Under the pieces are notes generated by a model. That model was not told where the DNA came from. It made no database searches and was given only the letters and a program-made list of their open reading frames with translations. Shown here in pieces: positions 1 to 8,309 of a stretch of 64,000 nucleotides of DNA (position 1 is the first letter of the stretch; each line of letters starts with the position of its first letter). This stretch comes from Nonomuraea sp. SBT364 (GTDB lineage Bacteria; Actinomycetota; Actinomycetes; Streptosporangiales; Streptosporangiaceae), in assembly GCF_001083785.1 (NCBI RefSeq), contig NZ_LAVL01000008.1, forward strand, positions 59,989-123,988, written 5' to 3'. The position numbers and the translations under genes were made by a program.

Positions 1-273
1 CGGTCGTCGCGATCCTCGTGCCGCCCCGGGTTCGGCGGCAGCGGCCACCGCGATCCGCAGGAAGCGGCTCTGCGCCCAGAACCAGCCGGGCCGGTGCACG
101 GCACGCAGCCTCGCGCGGAACCCGAAACGGCTGCGCGCCAGGAGTTCCACCTGTTCACCGTCCGGCGATACCCAGCTGCCCGGTGGCGGCGACGCGATTG
201 CCCAGCGTGATTGGCGTCCAAGGTAGACGCGCCCGTAGCCGCCGTTCGGGTCGTGCGGTGAATCATCTGGGCC
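1..273 (-). pseudogene. Possible partial or decayed reading frame at window edge, faintly kinase-like
   Basis: The minus strand is open for 91 codons from the window edge back to a TGA at 274-276. No credible start codon or ribosome site is visible. Near its beginning it reads GGYGRVYLGR, which resembles the glycine loop and following strand of actinobacterial Ser/Thr protein kinases, but no lysine/VAIK segment follows. It may be a decayed kinase remnant, part of an unrelated gene beyond the edge, or chance. Function is not assigned. Confidence 0.2.
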
Positions 274-298
274 TCACGGGATCGGATCCGCTGCAAGG

Positions 299-1225
299 AT
301 GACGGCCGTGCGCCGGTACGAGACGAGTATGTACGACAGCACCCGCTGGGGCGGCTTCGAGCTCCGCCCCGGCGACATCATCATCAGCACCCCGCCCAAG
401 TGCGGGACGACGTGGACGCAGATGATCTGCGCCCTGCTCGTACTGCAGGAACCGGAGCTCCCGCTCCCGTTGGACGTGCTCTCGCCGTGGATCGACATGG
501 TGACTCGCGCCCGCACAGACGTGTTCGCGGACCTGGAAGCCCAGACGCACCGCCGGTTCATCAAGACCCACACGCCGCTCGACGGGATACCCAACGATCC
601 GACAGTCACGTACATCTGCGTCGGGCGGGACCCGCGCGACGTGGGGCTGTCGATCGACCGCCATATCGACAACACCGACATCGGCGCGTTCCTCAACCAA
701 CGCGAACGGGCGGCCGCGATCGACGGCATCGAGCTCGGACCATTGCGGCCACTGCGGCCGCGCCCCGACGGCGAGCGGGACCGCTTCTGGCAGTGGGTCG
801 ACGACGAGACGCCATCGACGCAGGTCGGGTCGTCGCTGCGGCGCACTGTAGAGCACCTGCAGACGTTCCGGGACGCCGCCGACGATCTCGACATCGTGTA
901 CTTGCACTACGACGACCTGAAGGCCGACCTGGAGGAGCGGATGCGGCAGCTGGCCGCGCGCCTCGGCATCGACGTCGACGAGCACCGATGGCCCCGCCTG
1001 GTCCAGGCGGCGACGTTCGAGTCGATGCGCAGCAGGGCCGACACGACCGTCCCCGCCGGCGGTCCGGAGCACTGGATCGATCCCGCCGCGTTCTTCAGCC
1101 GCGGCACGAGCGGCCAGTGGCGCGACCTCCTCGACGACGCCGACCTCGCCCGGTATGCCGCGCGCGTGCGGGCGCTCGCGTCCGACGATCTCGTCGAGTG
1201 GCTGCATCGCGAGCCGATCGACTGA
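299..1225 (+). CDS. Sulfotransferase family protein (PAPS-dependent)
   Basis: A 308-residue protein of the Sulfotransfer_1 family, which moves a sulfuryl group from PAPS to a hydroxyl or amine acceptor. The 5'-phosphosulfate loop is visible as TPPKCGTTWTQ (residues 31-41). KTHTPLDG near residue 90 includes the usual catalytic histidine. The 3'-phosphate loop is VGRDPRDVGLSIDRH (108-122), and the family's C-terminal RGTSGQWRD is near residue 269. There is no signal peptide, so it is cytosolic. Its length fits the family. It stands alone, with no biosynthetic neighbours to reveal the acceptor. The upstream ATG is preceded by CTGCAAGG, a weak ribosome site. Confidence 0.93.
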   Translation: MTAVRRYETSMYDSTRWGGFELRPGDIIISTPPKCGTTWTQMICALLVLQEPELPLPLDVLSPWIDMVTRARTDVFADLEAQTHRRFIKTHTPLDGIPNDPTVTYICVGRDPRDVGLSIDRHIDNTDIGAFLNQRERAAAIDGIELGPLRPLRPRPDGERDRFWQWVDDETPSTQVGSSLRRTVEHLQTFRDAADDLDIVYLHYDDLKADLEERMRQLAARLGIDVDEHRWPRLVQAATFESMRSRADTTVPAGGPEHWIDPAAFFSRGTSGQWRDLLDDADLARYAARVRALASDDLVEWLHREPID

Positions 1226-1407
1226 GATCCCCGTCCGGCGGCGACCGCCACGAGAACCGCCACCGACAGCGCGGCTCCCAGGTACGCGGCCCCGCGTAAC
1301 GCGGATCCCTCCACCACGATCGTTCCGCTCATCCTGGCATCGTCACATGCCGGCTCCTGAGCATTCAGGGAGATGCCCGCCTCGGCCGATCACGATCGAC
1401 TGTAGTC

Positions 1408-2400
1408 ATGACAGGCAGAATCGTGATGGCGGCGATGCTGGTGGTCGCCGCGTTCGTCGTCGCGCCCCAGGCAGCGGCGGCGCGATCGGCATGCACCTGG
1501 CGGATGCAGGCGCTCCAGGCCCCCACCGGCGCGACGCAGCACCAGGTCGCCGCCACCGATCACAACGGCGGATACTCCGGCAGCGCCTACTTCCCCGACA
1601 CCGGCTGGCGGATCATCTACTGGAAGGACGGCCGGGTCATCGACTACGGATCGTCCGGCCACGGCACCGACCGGGTCGTGGACCAGAACAGCAGCGGGAC
1701 CATCGCCGGAACGTCCGTGACGGGCCTCTGGGGAGCGTCCGCGATCTCCTTCCGCATCCGCGACGGCCGGCGGGAGAGACTGACCCCGCTGCCCGGCGCG
1801 GAGCTGAACAGCAGGGCCATCGGGATCACCGAGAGCGGCGACGTCTACGGCTCCGCCGTGGTCTGGGAGGGCACGACCAGCGTCGGCGTGGTGGTGCGCT
1901 GGCCGTACGACCGGCCCGGCGTCGTCGAGCGGGTGCCGGGCCTGCCCGAGGGCATGAAGGTGATCGACGTGGACCACGACGGCACCTTGCTGGTGGGGAC
2001 CGAAGCCACCTATCCGTGGCCGCACCTGTGGCGCGACGGCCGGCTCACCCGCCTGCCGGAGGCGCCTGACATGCAGTTCGGGTACGCCCGGGCCATCGCC
2101 GACGGCCTGGTGGCCGGATCGATCCGGCTGGGCTCCGACCCGAACCGGCCGGCGTACTGGGACCGGAACGGACAGCCGCACGTGCTGTCGCAGAGCTCGC
2201 AGGCCGATCACATCAACAGGAACGGGCTCGTCGTCAGCTCCCTGACGTCCACGCCGTACCGGGTCTGGCGGTTCGGAACGCTGGTGGGCGAGCTCACCGG
2301 TGCCGCCTCCGTCACGACGATCGGAGACGACGACACCATCGGCGGTACGACGCGCGGCCAGAACAGTTTGCCGGCCGCGGCCGTCTGGCGCTGCACCTGA
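1408..2400 (+). CDS. Secreted hypothetical protein, probable beta-propeller-like repeats
   Basis: A 330-residue exported protein. Residues 1-24 form a classic signal peptide: MTGR, a hydrophobic core, then APQAAAARS. The mature part has repeated short segments of the type GYSGSAYFP, GTIAGTSVTG, GDVYGSAVVWEG and GLVAGSIRLG. These look like HAF-type extracellular repeats that build a beta propeller. A cysteine near the mature N-terminus and one at the very C-terminus (WRCT) could pair. No catalytic motif is seen. It is monocistronic between the sulfotransferase and a convergent redoxin. Function unknown; export is well supported, the fold is inference. Confidence 0.75.
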   Translation: MTGRIVMAAMLVVAAFVVAPQAAAARSACTWRMQALQAPTGATQHQVAATDHNGGYSGSAYFPDTGWRIIYWKDGRVIDYGSSGHGTDRVVDQNSSGTIAGTSVTGLWGASAISFRIRDGRRERLTPLPGAELNSRAIGITESGDVYGSAVVWEGTTSVGVVVRWPYDRPGVVERVPGLPEGMKVIDVDHDGTLLVGTEATYPWPHLWRDGRLTRLPEAPDMQFGYARAIADGLVAGSIRLGSDPNRPAYWDRNGQPHVLSQSSQADHINRNGLVVSSLTSTPYRVWRFGTLVGELTGAASVTTIGDDDTIGGTTRGQNSLPAAAVWRCT

Positions 2401-2436
2401 GTTCTCCGTCCTCCTCGATCTCGCACGTGTGGCGGA

Positions 2437-3144
2437 TCACGAAAGGTCGGCCGGACCCGGCTGAACACCTGCCGAGGCCGAGGCGTCGAGGCCGGCCATG
2501 ATGTCCGGAACCTCGGTTCGCGAAGTGTAGTCAGGGTGGACGTCGATCCATCGAAGGACGTGAGCGCCGTCGACGATGGCGACCGTGGGCATCGGCACCG
2601 TCACCGTGCCATCGGCATTGGCGGCGGCCACGTCGATGCCCAGCCCGGCCAGTGATGCCAGGGCGTCCGGCGTCGGCCGCGTAAGGATGCCGAGACAGGC
2701 GGCCAACCGGTTTCCCACGTCGGAAAGGACCGGAAACGTCAGCTCGTTCTTCTGCCGCATGGCCAGCGAACCCCGGGAGGTCTGGGGGCTGATGCCCAGT
2801 AGTTCCACGCCCCGGCCGGCCAGTTGCGGCAGCAGCCGCTCCTGGTACGTCCGCAGCGCCAGGTTGCAGTACGGTCCCCACACGCCCCGGTAGAACACCA
2901 GCACGGTCGTCCGGCTGCCCGTGATCGCATACAGCGACGTCGCCTGGCCGCCGACCTCGACGAGGGGCAGGTCGGGCACGACGAATCCCGGCCTGGCGAG
3001 CCCGGCGGGAATCCCCTCGGCTCGCAGGGCGGCCTGTTCGGCGGTGAACGGGCTGAGCGCGCCGGCGGGTGCCTGGCTCGTCATGGTCGCCGTCAGTTCT
3101 CGCGCCTGCTCGGCTATCGACGTGTCATGTGTGTGGATGGTCAT
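2437..3144 (-). CDS. AhpC/TSA-type redoxin domain protein lacking the first active-site cysteine
   Basis: A 235-residue protein of the peroxiredoxin-like AhpC/TSA group. The core reads TTVLVFYRGVWGPYCNLAL, where relatives normally have YRGxWCPYCN. Here the first cysteine of CPYC is glycine (codon GGA), leaving a single Cys. The later segment LLGISPQT and the PTVAIVD strand fit the thioredoxin fold. I place the start at the ATG at 3144 (MTIHTHD) because a GAGG lies about 8 nt upstream; in-frame ATGs further up would add unlikely tails. No signal peptide. Either a redoxin with altered chemistry (one-Cys type) or a non-peroxidase relative. Confidence 0.85.
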   Translation of the reverse strand: MTIHTHDTSIAEQARELTATMTSQAPAGALSPFTAEQAALRAEGIPAGLARPGFVVPDLPLVEVGGQATSLYAITGSRTTVLVFYRGVWGPYCNLALRTYQERLLPQLAGRGVELLGISPQTSRGSLAMRQKNELTFPVLSDVGNRLAACLGILTRPTPDALASLAGLGIDVAAANADGTVTVPMPTVAIVDGAHVLRWIDVHPDYTSRTEVPDIMAGLDASASAGVQPGPADLS

Positions 3145-3302
3145 AGGAGCCCTCATGAACGAGTGAGTCCCGCGTGGCCGGCGGGACACGCGGTTGTACG
3201 GGTGGACGGCGTACATGGCGTACATGGCGTAGGAACTGGGGCGGGCGGGCATCCCGGCCGGCCGGCGAAGACACCCGCCCGGCGGCTTTCAGGTAGGTGG
3301 CG

Positions 3303-4220
3303 TCAGGCGAGACCCAGCCGGGGGCGCACCCACTCGGCCAGTTTCCTGATCGCCTCGTCGGCGGCCGGGGCGCGACCGGCGCCCATGTGCCAGGTGTGCT
3401 GCTGCCCTTCGAAGATCTCCACCTCGACTTCCACGCCCGCCTTCTCGGCGAGCGCGGCGAGCCTGTAGCTGTCGTCGAGGATCATCTCGGTGCTGCTGGC
3501 CTGGATGTACAGCGGGGGCAGGCCGGCCAGGTCGGCGTAGAGAGCGTTGATGGCCGGGTCCTTGGGGTCGCCGTGCTCGCCCAGCAGAATCTGCACCAGG
3601 AATGCCAGGTTCATCGGGGTCTCGCCGCCGAACAGGACGTCCGTCATCCGGTTGGCCGTGCGGGTCTCGCCGCCGTTCTCGAGGTCGAACCAGGGTGACA
3701 GCGGCATGACGGCCGCCGCGACCGGCATGCCGCTGTCGCGGGCGTGCAGCATGGTCTGCACGCTGAGCATGCCGCCTGCCGAGTCGCCGGTGACGGCGAC
3801 GTGCTCGGCCTTGACACCCTGATCGAGCAGCCAACTGTAGGCCGCGCCGGCGTCGTCGATCTGGGCGGGGTGCTGGTGCTCGGGCGTCAGGCGGTAGTCG
3901 ACGATGAGGGCTCTGGCCCCGACGGCCTTGGCGAGATGCGCGAACATCTTGCGATGGGTGTACATCGAACCGCCGATGAACCCACCTCCGTGCAGGCACA
4001 GAAGCACCCGATCCGCCACGCCGGCCTTCGGCGTGGCCCACATGGCCGGCACGCCGCCCGCGTCCACCTCGGCATAGTCGACCCCACCGGGTTCGGTGGT
4101 CGCGTCGCTCCAGTGGTCGTTGAGGTCACGGGACTCTTCCAGCGAGATCGGCGGGTTCTGTGCGAACCCCGCGTTGACCTGCCGATAGTGCTCGGTCAGC
4201 CAATCGGTCTTGCCTGCCAT
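3303..4220 (-). CDS. Alpha/beta hydrolase fold-3 (HSL/acetyl-esterase family)
   Basis: A 305-residue cytosolic esterase of the hormone-sensitive lipase family. The oxyanion-hole motif LHGGGFIGG and the nucleophile elbow GDSAGG are both present. The catalytic Asp follows ASSTEMILDDS, and the His is in GQQHTWHMG near the C-terminus. Length matches bacterial HSL esterases. The start at 4220 (MAGKTDWLTEHY) has GGAAGGA 9 nt upstream; longer in-frame extensions run into the divergent promoter region. It is transcribed away from the ECF sigma factor gene, with 233 bp between them, so the two may share control. The natural ester substrate cannot be read from the sequence. Confidence 0.92.
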   Translation of the reverse strand: MAGKTDWLTEHYRQVNAGFAQNPPISLEESRDLNDHWSDATTEPGGVDYAEVDAGGVPAMWATPKAGVADRVLLCLHGGGFIGGSMYTHRKMFAHLAKAVGARALIVDYRLTPEHQHPAQIDDAGAAYSWLLDQGVKAEHVAVTGDSAGGMLSVQTMLHARDSGMPVAAAVMPLSPWFDLENGGETRTANRMTDVLFGGETPMNLAFLVQILLGEHGDPKDPAINALYADLAGLPPLYIQASSTEMILDDSYRLAALAEKAGVEVEVEIFEGQQHTWHMGAGRAPAADEAIRKLAEWVRPRLGLA

Positions 4221-4453
4221 GTGCAGAGTTCCTTCCGGTATACGCCGCCGTGCCATGCGGTCGCGCAGGGACGGCATCGGTTTCCTGAGTGGTCGCGGGA
4301 CTTCCCGCCGGGCGAGGCGGGCTTCGGCAAGGGAGACAAGCCGCACACTGAGAAGGAATCGCGACCCTCGGCAGCGATTCCTTTCGCCGTCCGGGATGGT
4401 CCCCATTGGTACGGCTCCGCAGGAGTCGACAGAAGAGACGGGGGAGGACCACG

Positions 4454-5428
4454 GTGAGCTCGATCGAGGACTTCGCCACGCTCGCGGAGCCGTACCGTCG
4501 CGAGCTGCTGGCACACTGTTACCGCATGATGGGCTCGGTGTACGAGGCCGAGGACCTGGTGCAGGAGACCTACTTGCGCGCCTGGCGCGGCTTCGAGAAG
4601 TTCGAGGGCCGGTCGTCCCTGCGCACCTGGCTCTACACGATCGCCACCAACGCCTGCCTGAACGAGCGGAGGCAACGCAGCCGGCGTCCGCTGCCCTCCG
4701 GTCTCGGACCGGCGGAGGGCGACCCCGACGCCCCTCCCGAAGCCGCGGGCGGAGACGTGCTCTGGTTGCAGCCGATCCCCGATGCGATGGTCATGCCCGG
4801 CCCGGGCGACCCCGCCTCGATCGTCACCTCGCGAGAACAACTGCGCCTCGCGCTCATCGCCAGTCTCCAGAAGCTGACGCCGAGGCAGCGGGCGGTCTAC
4901 CTGCTGCGCGAGGTGCTGGAGTTCCCTGCCGCGAACGTGGCGGCCATGCTGGAGACCTCCGTGGCCGCGGTCAAGAGCTCGCTGCAGCGCGCTCGCGCGG
5001 CCATGGCCGAGGCCGGCACCGCGGACCAGGAGCTCACCGGGCTCGATGCCCAGGACCTGCTGGAGCAATACATGACCGCCTTCGAGAAGGCGGATCTGGC
5101 GGCTCTGGAGCGGGCCTTGCGCAAGGATGCCGCGCTGGAGATGGTCGGGTACTCCAGTTGGTTCTCCGGGCTGGACACCTGTCTGCGTTACCTCGTCCGG
5201 GTGCTGGGCTCTCCCGGTACCTGGCGGATGCTTCCCGTCCGGGCCAACGGGCAGCCCGCCGCTGCCGCCTACCTGCGCCGTGACGACGGCACCTACGAGG
5301 CCTTCGGCCTCGCCGTCCTCACCGTCACGTCGGGCGGCATCAGCCGGATCACCGTGTTCGGCAAGGAGGACCTGCTTCCCTGGTTCGACGTACCGGGCGC
5401 TCCGGCGCGCCAGGCGAGGGGCGGGTGA
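4454..5428 (+). CDS. ECF RNA polymerase sigma factor with SnoaL-like C-terminal domain
   Basis: A 324-residue group IV sigma factor of the SigG/TIGR02960 type. Sigma region 2 is [22 protein letters not shown] (shown in part) with [13 protein letters not shown]. Region 4 is [20 protein letters not shown], then [19 protein letters not shown]. The last ~120 residues (from [16 protein letters not shown]) form the SnoaL/NTF2-like extension that in related ECF groups controls activity in place of an anti-sigma factor. I choose GTG 4454 because GGGGAGG lies 8 nt upstream; the ATG at 4406 has no such site. No anti-sigma gene is adjacent. It is divergent from the esterase gene, a plausible target. Confidence 0.93.
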   Translation: MSSIEDFATLAEPYRRELLAHCYRMMGSVYEAEDLVQETYLRAWRGFEKFEGRSSLRTWLYTIATNACLNERRQRSRRPLPSGLGPAEGDPDAPPEAAGGDVLWLQPIPDAMVMPGPGDPASIVTSREQLRLALIASLQKLTPRQRAVYLLREVLEFPAANVAAMLETSVAAVKSSLQRARAAMAEAGTADQELTGLDAQDLLEQYMTAFEKADLAALERALRKDAALEMVGYSSWFSGLDTCLRYLVRVLGSPGTWRMLPVRANGQPAAAAYLRRDDGTYEAFGLAVLTVTSGGISRITVFGKEDLLPWFDVPGAPARQARGG

Positions 5429-5437
5429 TCGTGCTGG

Positions 5438-5806
5438 TCAGACGGCCCCGGTGCGGGCGTGGTGGCGGCAGAGCACCGGCGGGCCGGCCTCTCCGGCGAG
5501 CCACTTGTCCCCCCAGCGGGTCATGACCATGAGCAGGTCGATGAGCTCGGCGCCCTTGGCCGTCAGGTGGTACTCGTAGCGCGGCCGGTTGTCGTAGGGG
5601 CGGCGCTCCAGCACGCCGTGCTCGACTAGGTGGTTGAGCCGCCCGGTCAGCACCTTGCGGGAGATCCCGAGATCGGCCTGGATGCGGTCGAACCGCGCCA
5701 TGCCTGCCGAAATGTCATGCAGGATCAGCGGCGACCACGGCTCCCCGATCACGTCGAGCGTACGCGCGACGGAGCAGGCCATCTCCCCGAACTTCGTGCG
5801 TTGCAT
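5438..5806 (-). CDS. HxlR-family winged-helix transcriptional regulator
   Basis: A 122-residue HxlR/MarR-like DNA-binding protein: CSVARTLDVIGEPWSPLILHDI, then ARFDRIQADLGISRKVLTGRL and the wing LERRPYDNRPRYEYHLTAKG (parts shown). One cysteine (residue 11) sits where redox-sensing HxlR members carry theirs, and a second is near the C-terminus. The start lies only 7 nt from a TAGAAT -10 box, so the transcript is probably leaderless. A perfect palindrome just upstream looks like its own operator. It converges on the ECF sigma gene. Confidence 0.92.
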   Translation of the reverse strand: MQRTKFGEMACSVARTLDVIGEPWSPLILHDISAGMARFDRIQADLGISRKVLTGRLNHLVEHGVLERRPYDNRPRYEYHLTAKGAELIDLLMVMTRWGDKWLAGEAGPPVLCRHHARTGAV

Positions 5807-5812
5807 GCGACT

Positions 5813-5842
5813 ATTCTAGCATTCGGGGTTCCTTCAAGGAAC
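5813..5842 (-). promoter_or_regulatory. Leaderless promoter and palindromic operator of the HxlR gene
   Basis: On the minus strand TAGAAT (5818-5813) ends 6 bases before the ATG at 5806, as in leaderless actinobacterial promoters. Upstream, GTTCCTT-C-AAGGAAC (5828-5842) is a perfect 7-bp-arm palindrome placed over the expected -35 position. HxlR regulators commonly repress their own genes from such sites. Autoregulation is inference. Confidence 0.55.
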
Positions 5843-5876
5843 TCCGAGTCGCTTCGGCATCGTCGATCGAAACGCC

Positions 5877-6527
5877 TCACAGGCCGACGGCGGTCAGGAA
5901 GCGCCGGGCCGCTGCGACGTCGCCGGCCAGGGTCAGCCGTCCGGACTCGACGGCGGCGTCGGTCGGCTCCTCGTGGTTGACCAGCATCCCGAGAGTTTTG
6001 TTGTCGGTGGTGATGATCGCGTCGGCGGGCGTGGCCGACTGACCCCGGGCCATCTCGGCCAGCCGGTCGCCGGCGATGCGCACGCTGAACATGTCGGATC
6101 CGATGTGGATCTCGTAGTTCGCCGTCCAGCCCCGCTCGTCCTGTGACGTGAAGGCGGAGCGCAGGGAGAGCATCAGCGAGTCGGCGCGCATCTCGCCCTC
6201 ACGCCGCATGACCGGCGTGCGGGAGCCCCACAGTCCGAGCGCCATGACGATCGGCTCGAGCTCGGCACCCCACTCGGTCAGCTCGTACACGCGGGAGGCC
6301 GAGGGCCGGGGCAGGGTGCGGACCCGGAGCACGCCGGTGGTCTGAAGGTCGCGCAGCCGCTGGGACAGCACGTTGGGGCTGATGTCCGGCAGGCCCGCCT
6401 GGAGGTCGGTGAACCGCTTGGGGCCGAGCAGCAGGTCGCGCACGACGAGCACCGACCAGCGCTCGCCGAGGACGTCCATCGCGAGCGCCACACCGCATCC
6501 GTCGTCGTATCTGCGTTTCGTCGCCAC
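5877..6527 (-). CDS. HxlR-family regulator with SCP2-like C-terminal domain
   Basis: About 216 residues. The N-terminal HxlR winged helix (DGCGVALAMDVLGERWSVLV, then LPDISPNVLSQRLRDL) is followed from about residue 115 by a sterol-carrier-protein-2-like ligand domain: YEIHIGSDMFSVRIAGD, then ITTDNKTLGMLV and GRLTLAGD. The start is uncertain: GTG 6527 matches the start of the paralogue at 12032-12709, while ATG 6551 would add 8 residues. It diverges from a small ORF and an MFS pump, and a 20-bp operator-like sequence lies in the shared gap. Likely a ligand-responsive repressor of the pump and of itself; the ligand is unknown. Confidence 0.9.
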   Translation of the reverse strand: MATKRRYDDGCGVALAMDVLGERWSVLVVRDLLLGPKRFTDLQAGLPDISPNVLSQRLRDLQTTGVLRVRTLPRPSASRVYELTEWGAELEPIVMALGLWGSRTPVMRREGEMRADSLMLSLRSAFTSQDERGWTANYEIHIGSDMFSVRIAGDRLAEMARGQSATPADAIITTDNKTLGMLVNHEEPTDAAVESGRLTLAGDVAAARRFLTAVGL

Positions 6528-6566
6528 ACCCCGAGAATACCGCCTCCTCATCAAACCAGGATTATT

Positions 6567-6586
6567 TACTCCTAAATAAGAAGTAG
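6567..6586. promoter_or_regulatory. Probable HxlR operator (copy 1 of 2)
   Basis: TACTCCTAAATAAGAAGTAG is an imperfect palindrome (outer TACT/AGTA arms) just upstream of the HxlR-SCP2 gene, on the side facing the MFS pump. It matches 17 of 20 bases at 11974-11993, which lies in front of the paralogous HxlR-SCP2 gene. AT-rich conservation in a 70 percent GC background supports a real protein-binding site. Confidence 0.65.
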
Positions 6587-6768
6587 ATGCTACTGTTCGA
6601 GGAGTAGCAATCCGGGCGGCGCGGCTGCCTCGCGAGGCCGCGCCCACGGCTGACTGTTCGACGCGTCGCCGATGTCACGACCGTCCCCGGTGTGAACCTG
6701 CTCCACCTCGCCCCTACGGCCGGCCGGACAGAGCCGCGTCCCAGTGACCCGAGAGGAACCACGAAGCG

Positions 6769-6816
6769 ATGTCCCAGAAAATGCTTGACGGAGCAGCCGG
6801 GGAGGCCGGGGCATGA
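6769..6816 (+). CDS. 15-residue ORF translationally coupled to the MFS gene
   Basis: ATG at 6769 (MSQKMLDGAAGEAGA) is preceded by GAGAGGAA about 10 nt upstream. Its TGA overlaps the ATG of the MFS gene (ATGA at 6813-6816). This arrangement could couple translation of the pump to the short peptide or act as a leader. A second GGGGAGG lies inside it at a good distance from the MFS start, so the pump does not strictly need coupling. It could equally be the residue of a deleted gene. Confidence 0.35.
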   Translation: MSQKMLDGAAGEAGA

Positions 6817-8258
6817 ACGCCGGCGCTTCCGCTGCGACGCTGCGTGCCATCCGGCCCGGCTGGAGCCTCGGCCTGGTGTCGGTCGGCGCGTTCTTGACCT
6901 CGCTGGACGTGATGGTGGTGGTGACCGCGCTGCCGACCATCCAGAAGGACCTCGACGCGAGCCTGGCCGACCTCGAATGGACGGTCAACGCCTACAACCT
7001 GGCCTTCGCGTGCCTCATGCTGATCGGGTCCGCGATCGGCGACCGGTTCGGCCGCCTGCGGGCCTATGTGCTCGGGCTGGCCGTGTTCACGGTGGCCTCG
7101 GCGCTGGCCGCGCTGGCCCCGACGATCGGTGTGCTGATCATCGCCCGTGTCGTACAGGGAGTGGCGGCGGGGATCGCGATCCCGGTGAGCCTCACCCTGC
7201 TCGGCACCGCCTACCCGCCGGACAGACGCGGCTGGGCGATGGGCGTCTGGGGCAGCGTCTCGGGTGCGGCGGTGGCCGCCGGGCCGGTGGTCGGCGGCCT
7301 CATCACGCAGGGCCTGTCGTGGCAGTGGATCTTCTGGCTGAACGTGCCGTTCGGGGTGGTCGCCACCGTCCTCGCGGCGGCACTCATGCGAGAGAGCTTC
7401 GGCCCACGTCCCAAACTGGACATCATCGGCCTGGGGCTGGCCTCGCTCGGCCTGTTCGGCCTGGTCTGGGCAGCCGCGCGGGTGCCCGGACTGGGCTGGG
7501 GACACTCCGAGGTGATCCTCATGGCGGCGGGCGGTGCCGTGCTGCTGGCGATGTTCCTGTTGTGGGAGCGCCGCGCGGAGCACCCCGTGCTCCCCCTGAG
7601 CTACTTCCGCCTGCGAGGCTTCGCCGTCTCGAACGGATCGGCCTTCTTCATGCATTGCGCTCTGATCGGTTCGCTGTTCATCATCTCGCAGATGTTCCAG
7701 CTCGGCATGGGGGAGGACCCCCTGGGCGCCGGCCTGCGCCTGCTGGCCTGGACCGCGATGGTGCTCATCGTCGCCCCTGTCGCGGGCCGCCTCACCGACA
7801 AGCTGGGCACCCGCCCGTTCATCGTCGGCGGGCTGCTCCTCCAGGGGGCGGGGCTGATCTGGCTCGGCGCGGTGGCCGCAACCGACACCGGCTACCTCGT
7901 CCTGTTCGCCCCGCTGGCGCTCGGCGGCATCGGCATCGCCATGTGCCTGCCGAGCACGATCAACCTCGCGCTCAGCTCGGTACCTCCGCAGGACATGGGC
8001 GTCGCCTCCGGGGCCAACAACGCGGTACGGGAGTTCGGCGGGGTGTTCGGCGTCGCGTTCCTCGGCGCGATGTTCGCCGCCCACGGCAGCTACGCCACGC
8101 CCGCCTCGGCCATGGACGGCTTCCAGGCCGCGCTGCTGCTGGGCGGTGCGATCTCCCTGGCCGGAATGGCCGTCGCGCTGTTCGCCCCGAGACGACGCCC
8201 GGTCGAGACGGCGCCGTCGATGGTCACGGCGGTCGAGGCCGGGGAGAGCGGCGGCTGA
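6813..8258 (+). CDS. MFS drug:H+ antiporter, DHA2/EmrB-QacA type (14 TM)
   Basis: A 481-residue inner-membrane exporter. Motif D1/C of the DHA2 family is visible early (GAFLTSLDVMVVVTALPTI), with motif A as GDRFGRLRAYVLG and motif C around GSVSGAAVAAGPVVGG. The length and the two extra central helices fit the 14-TM EmrB/QacA group that expels lipophilic drugs and dyes. GGGGAGG lies 6-12 nt upstream of the ATG. It diverges from the HxlR-SCP2 regulator, which probably represses it, as for many multidrug pumps. A TetR gene converges downstream. Confidence 0.93.
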   Translation: MNAGASAATLRAIRPGWSLGLVSVGAFLTSLDVMVVVTALPTIQKDLDASLADLEWTVNAYNLAFACLMLIGSAIGDRFGRLRAYVLGLAVFTVASALAALAPTIGVLIIARVVQGVAAGIAIPVSLTLLGTAYPPDRRGWAMGVWGSVSGAAVAAGPVVGGLITQGLSWQWIFWLNVPFGVVATVLAAALMRESFGPRPKLDIIGLGLASLGLFGLVWAAARVPGLGWGHSEVILMAAGGAVLLAMFLLWERRAEHPVLPLSYFRLRGFAVSNGSAFFMHCALIGSLFIISQMFQLGMGEDPLGAGLRLLAWTAMVLIVAPVAGRLTDKLGTRPFIVGGLLLQGAGLIWLGAVAATDTGYLVLFAPLALGGIGIAMCLPSTINLALSSVPPQDMGVASGANNAVREFGGVFGVAFLGAMFAAHGSYATPASAMDGFQAALLLGGAISLAGMAVALFAPRRRPVETAPSMVTAVEAGESGG

Positions 8259-8309
8259 TCGGCCGGCATCCCGGCCCGCCTCTGAGATGCGTCGGCCATG
8301 GAGGCCGAG

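Noticed and set aside
907..1332. Minus-strand frame starting with a TM-like segment (GAAYLGAALSVAVLVAVAAG)
   Set aside because: The TM-like part fits in the 1226-1332 gap, but most of the frame is antisense to the sulfotransferase, and no ribosome site is convincing. At best a short relic.
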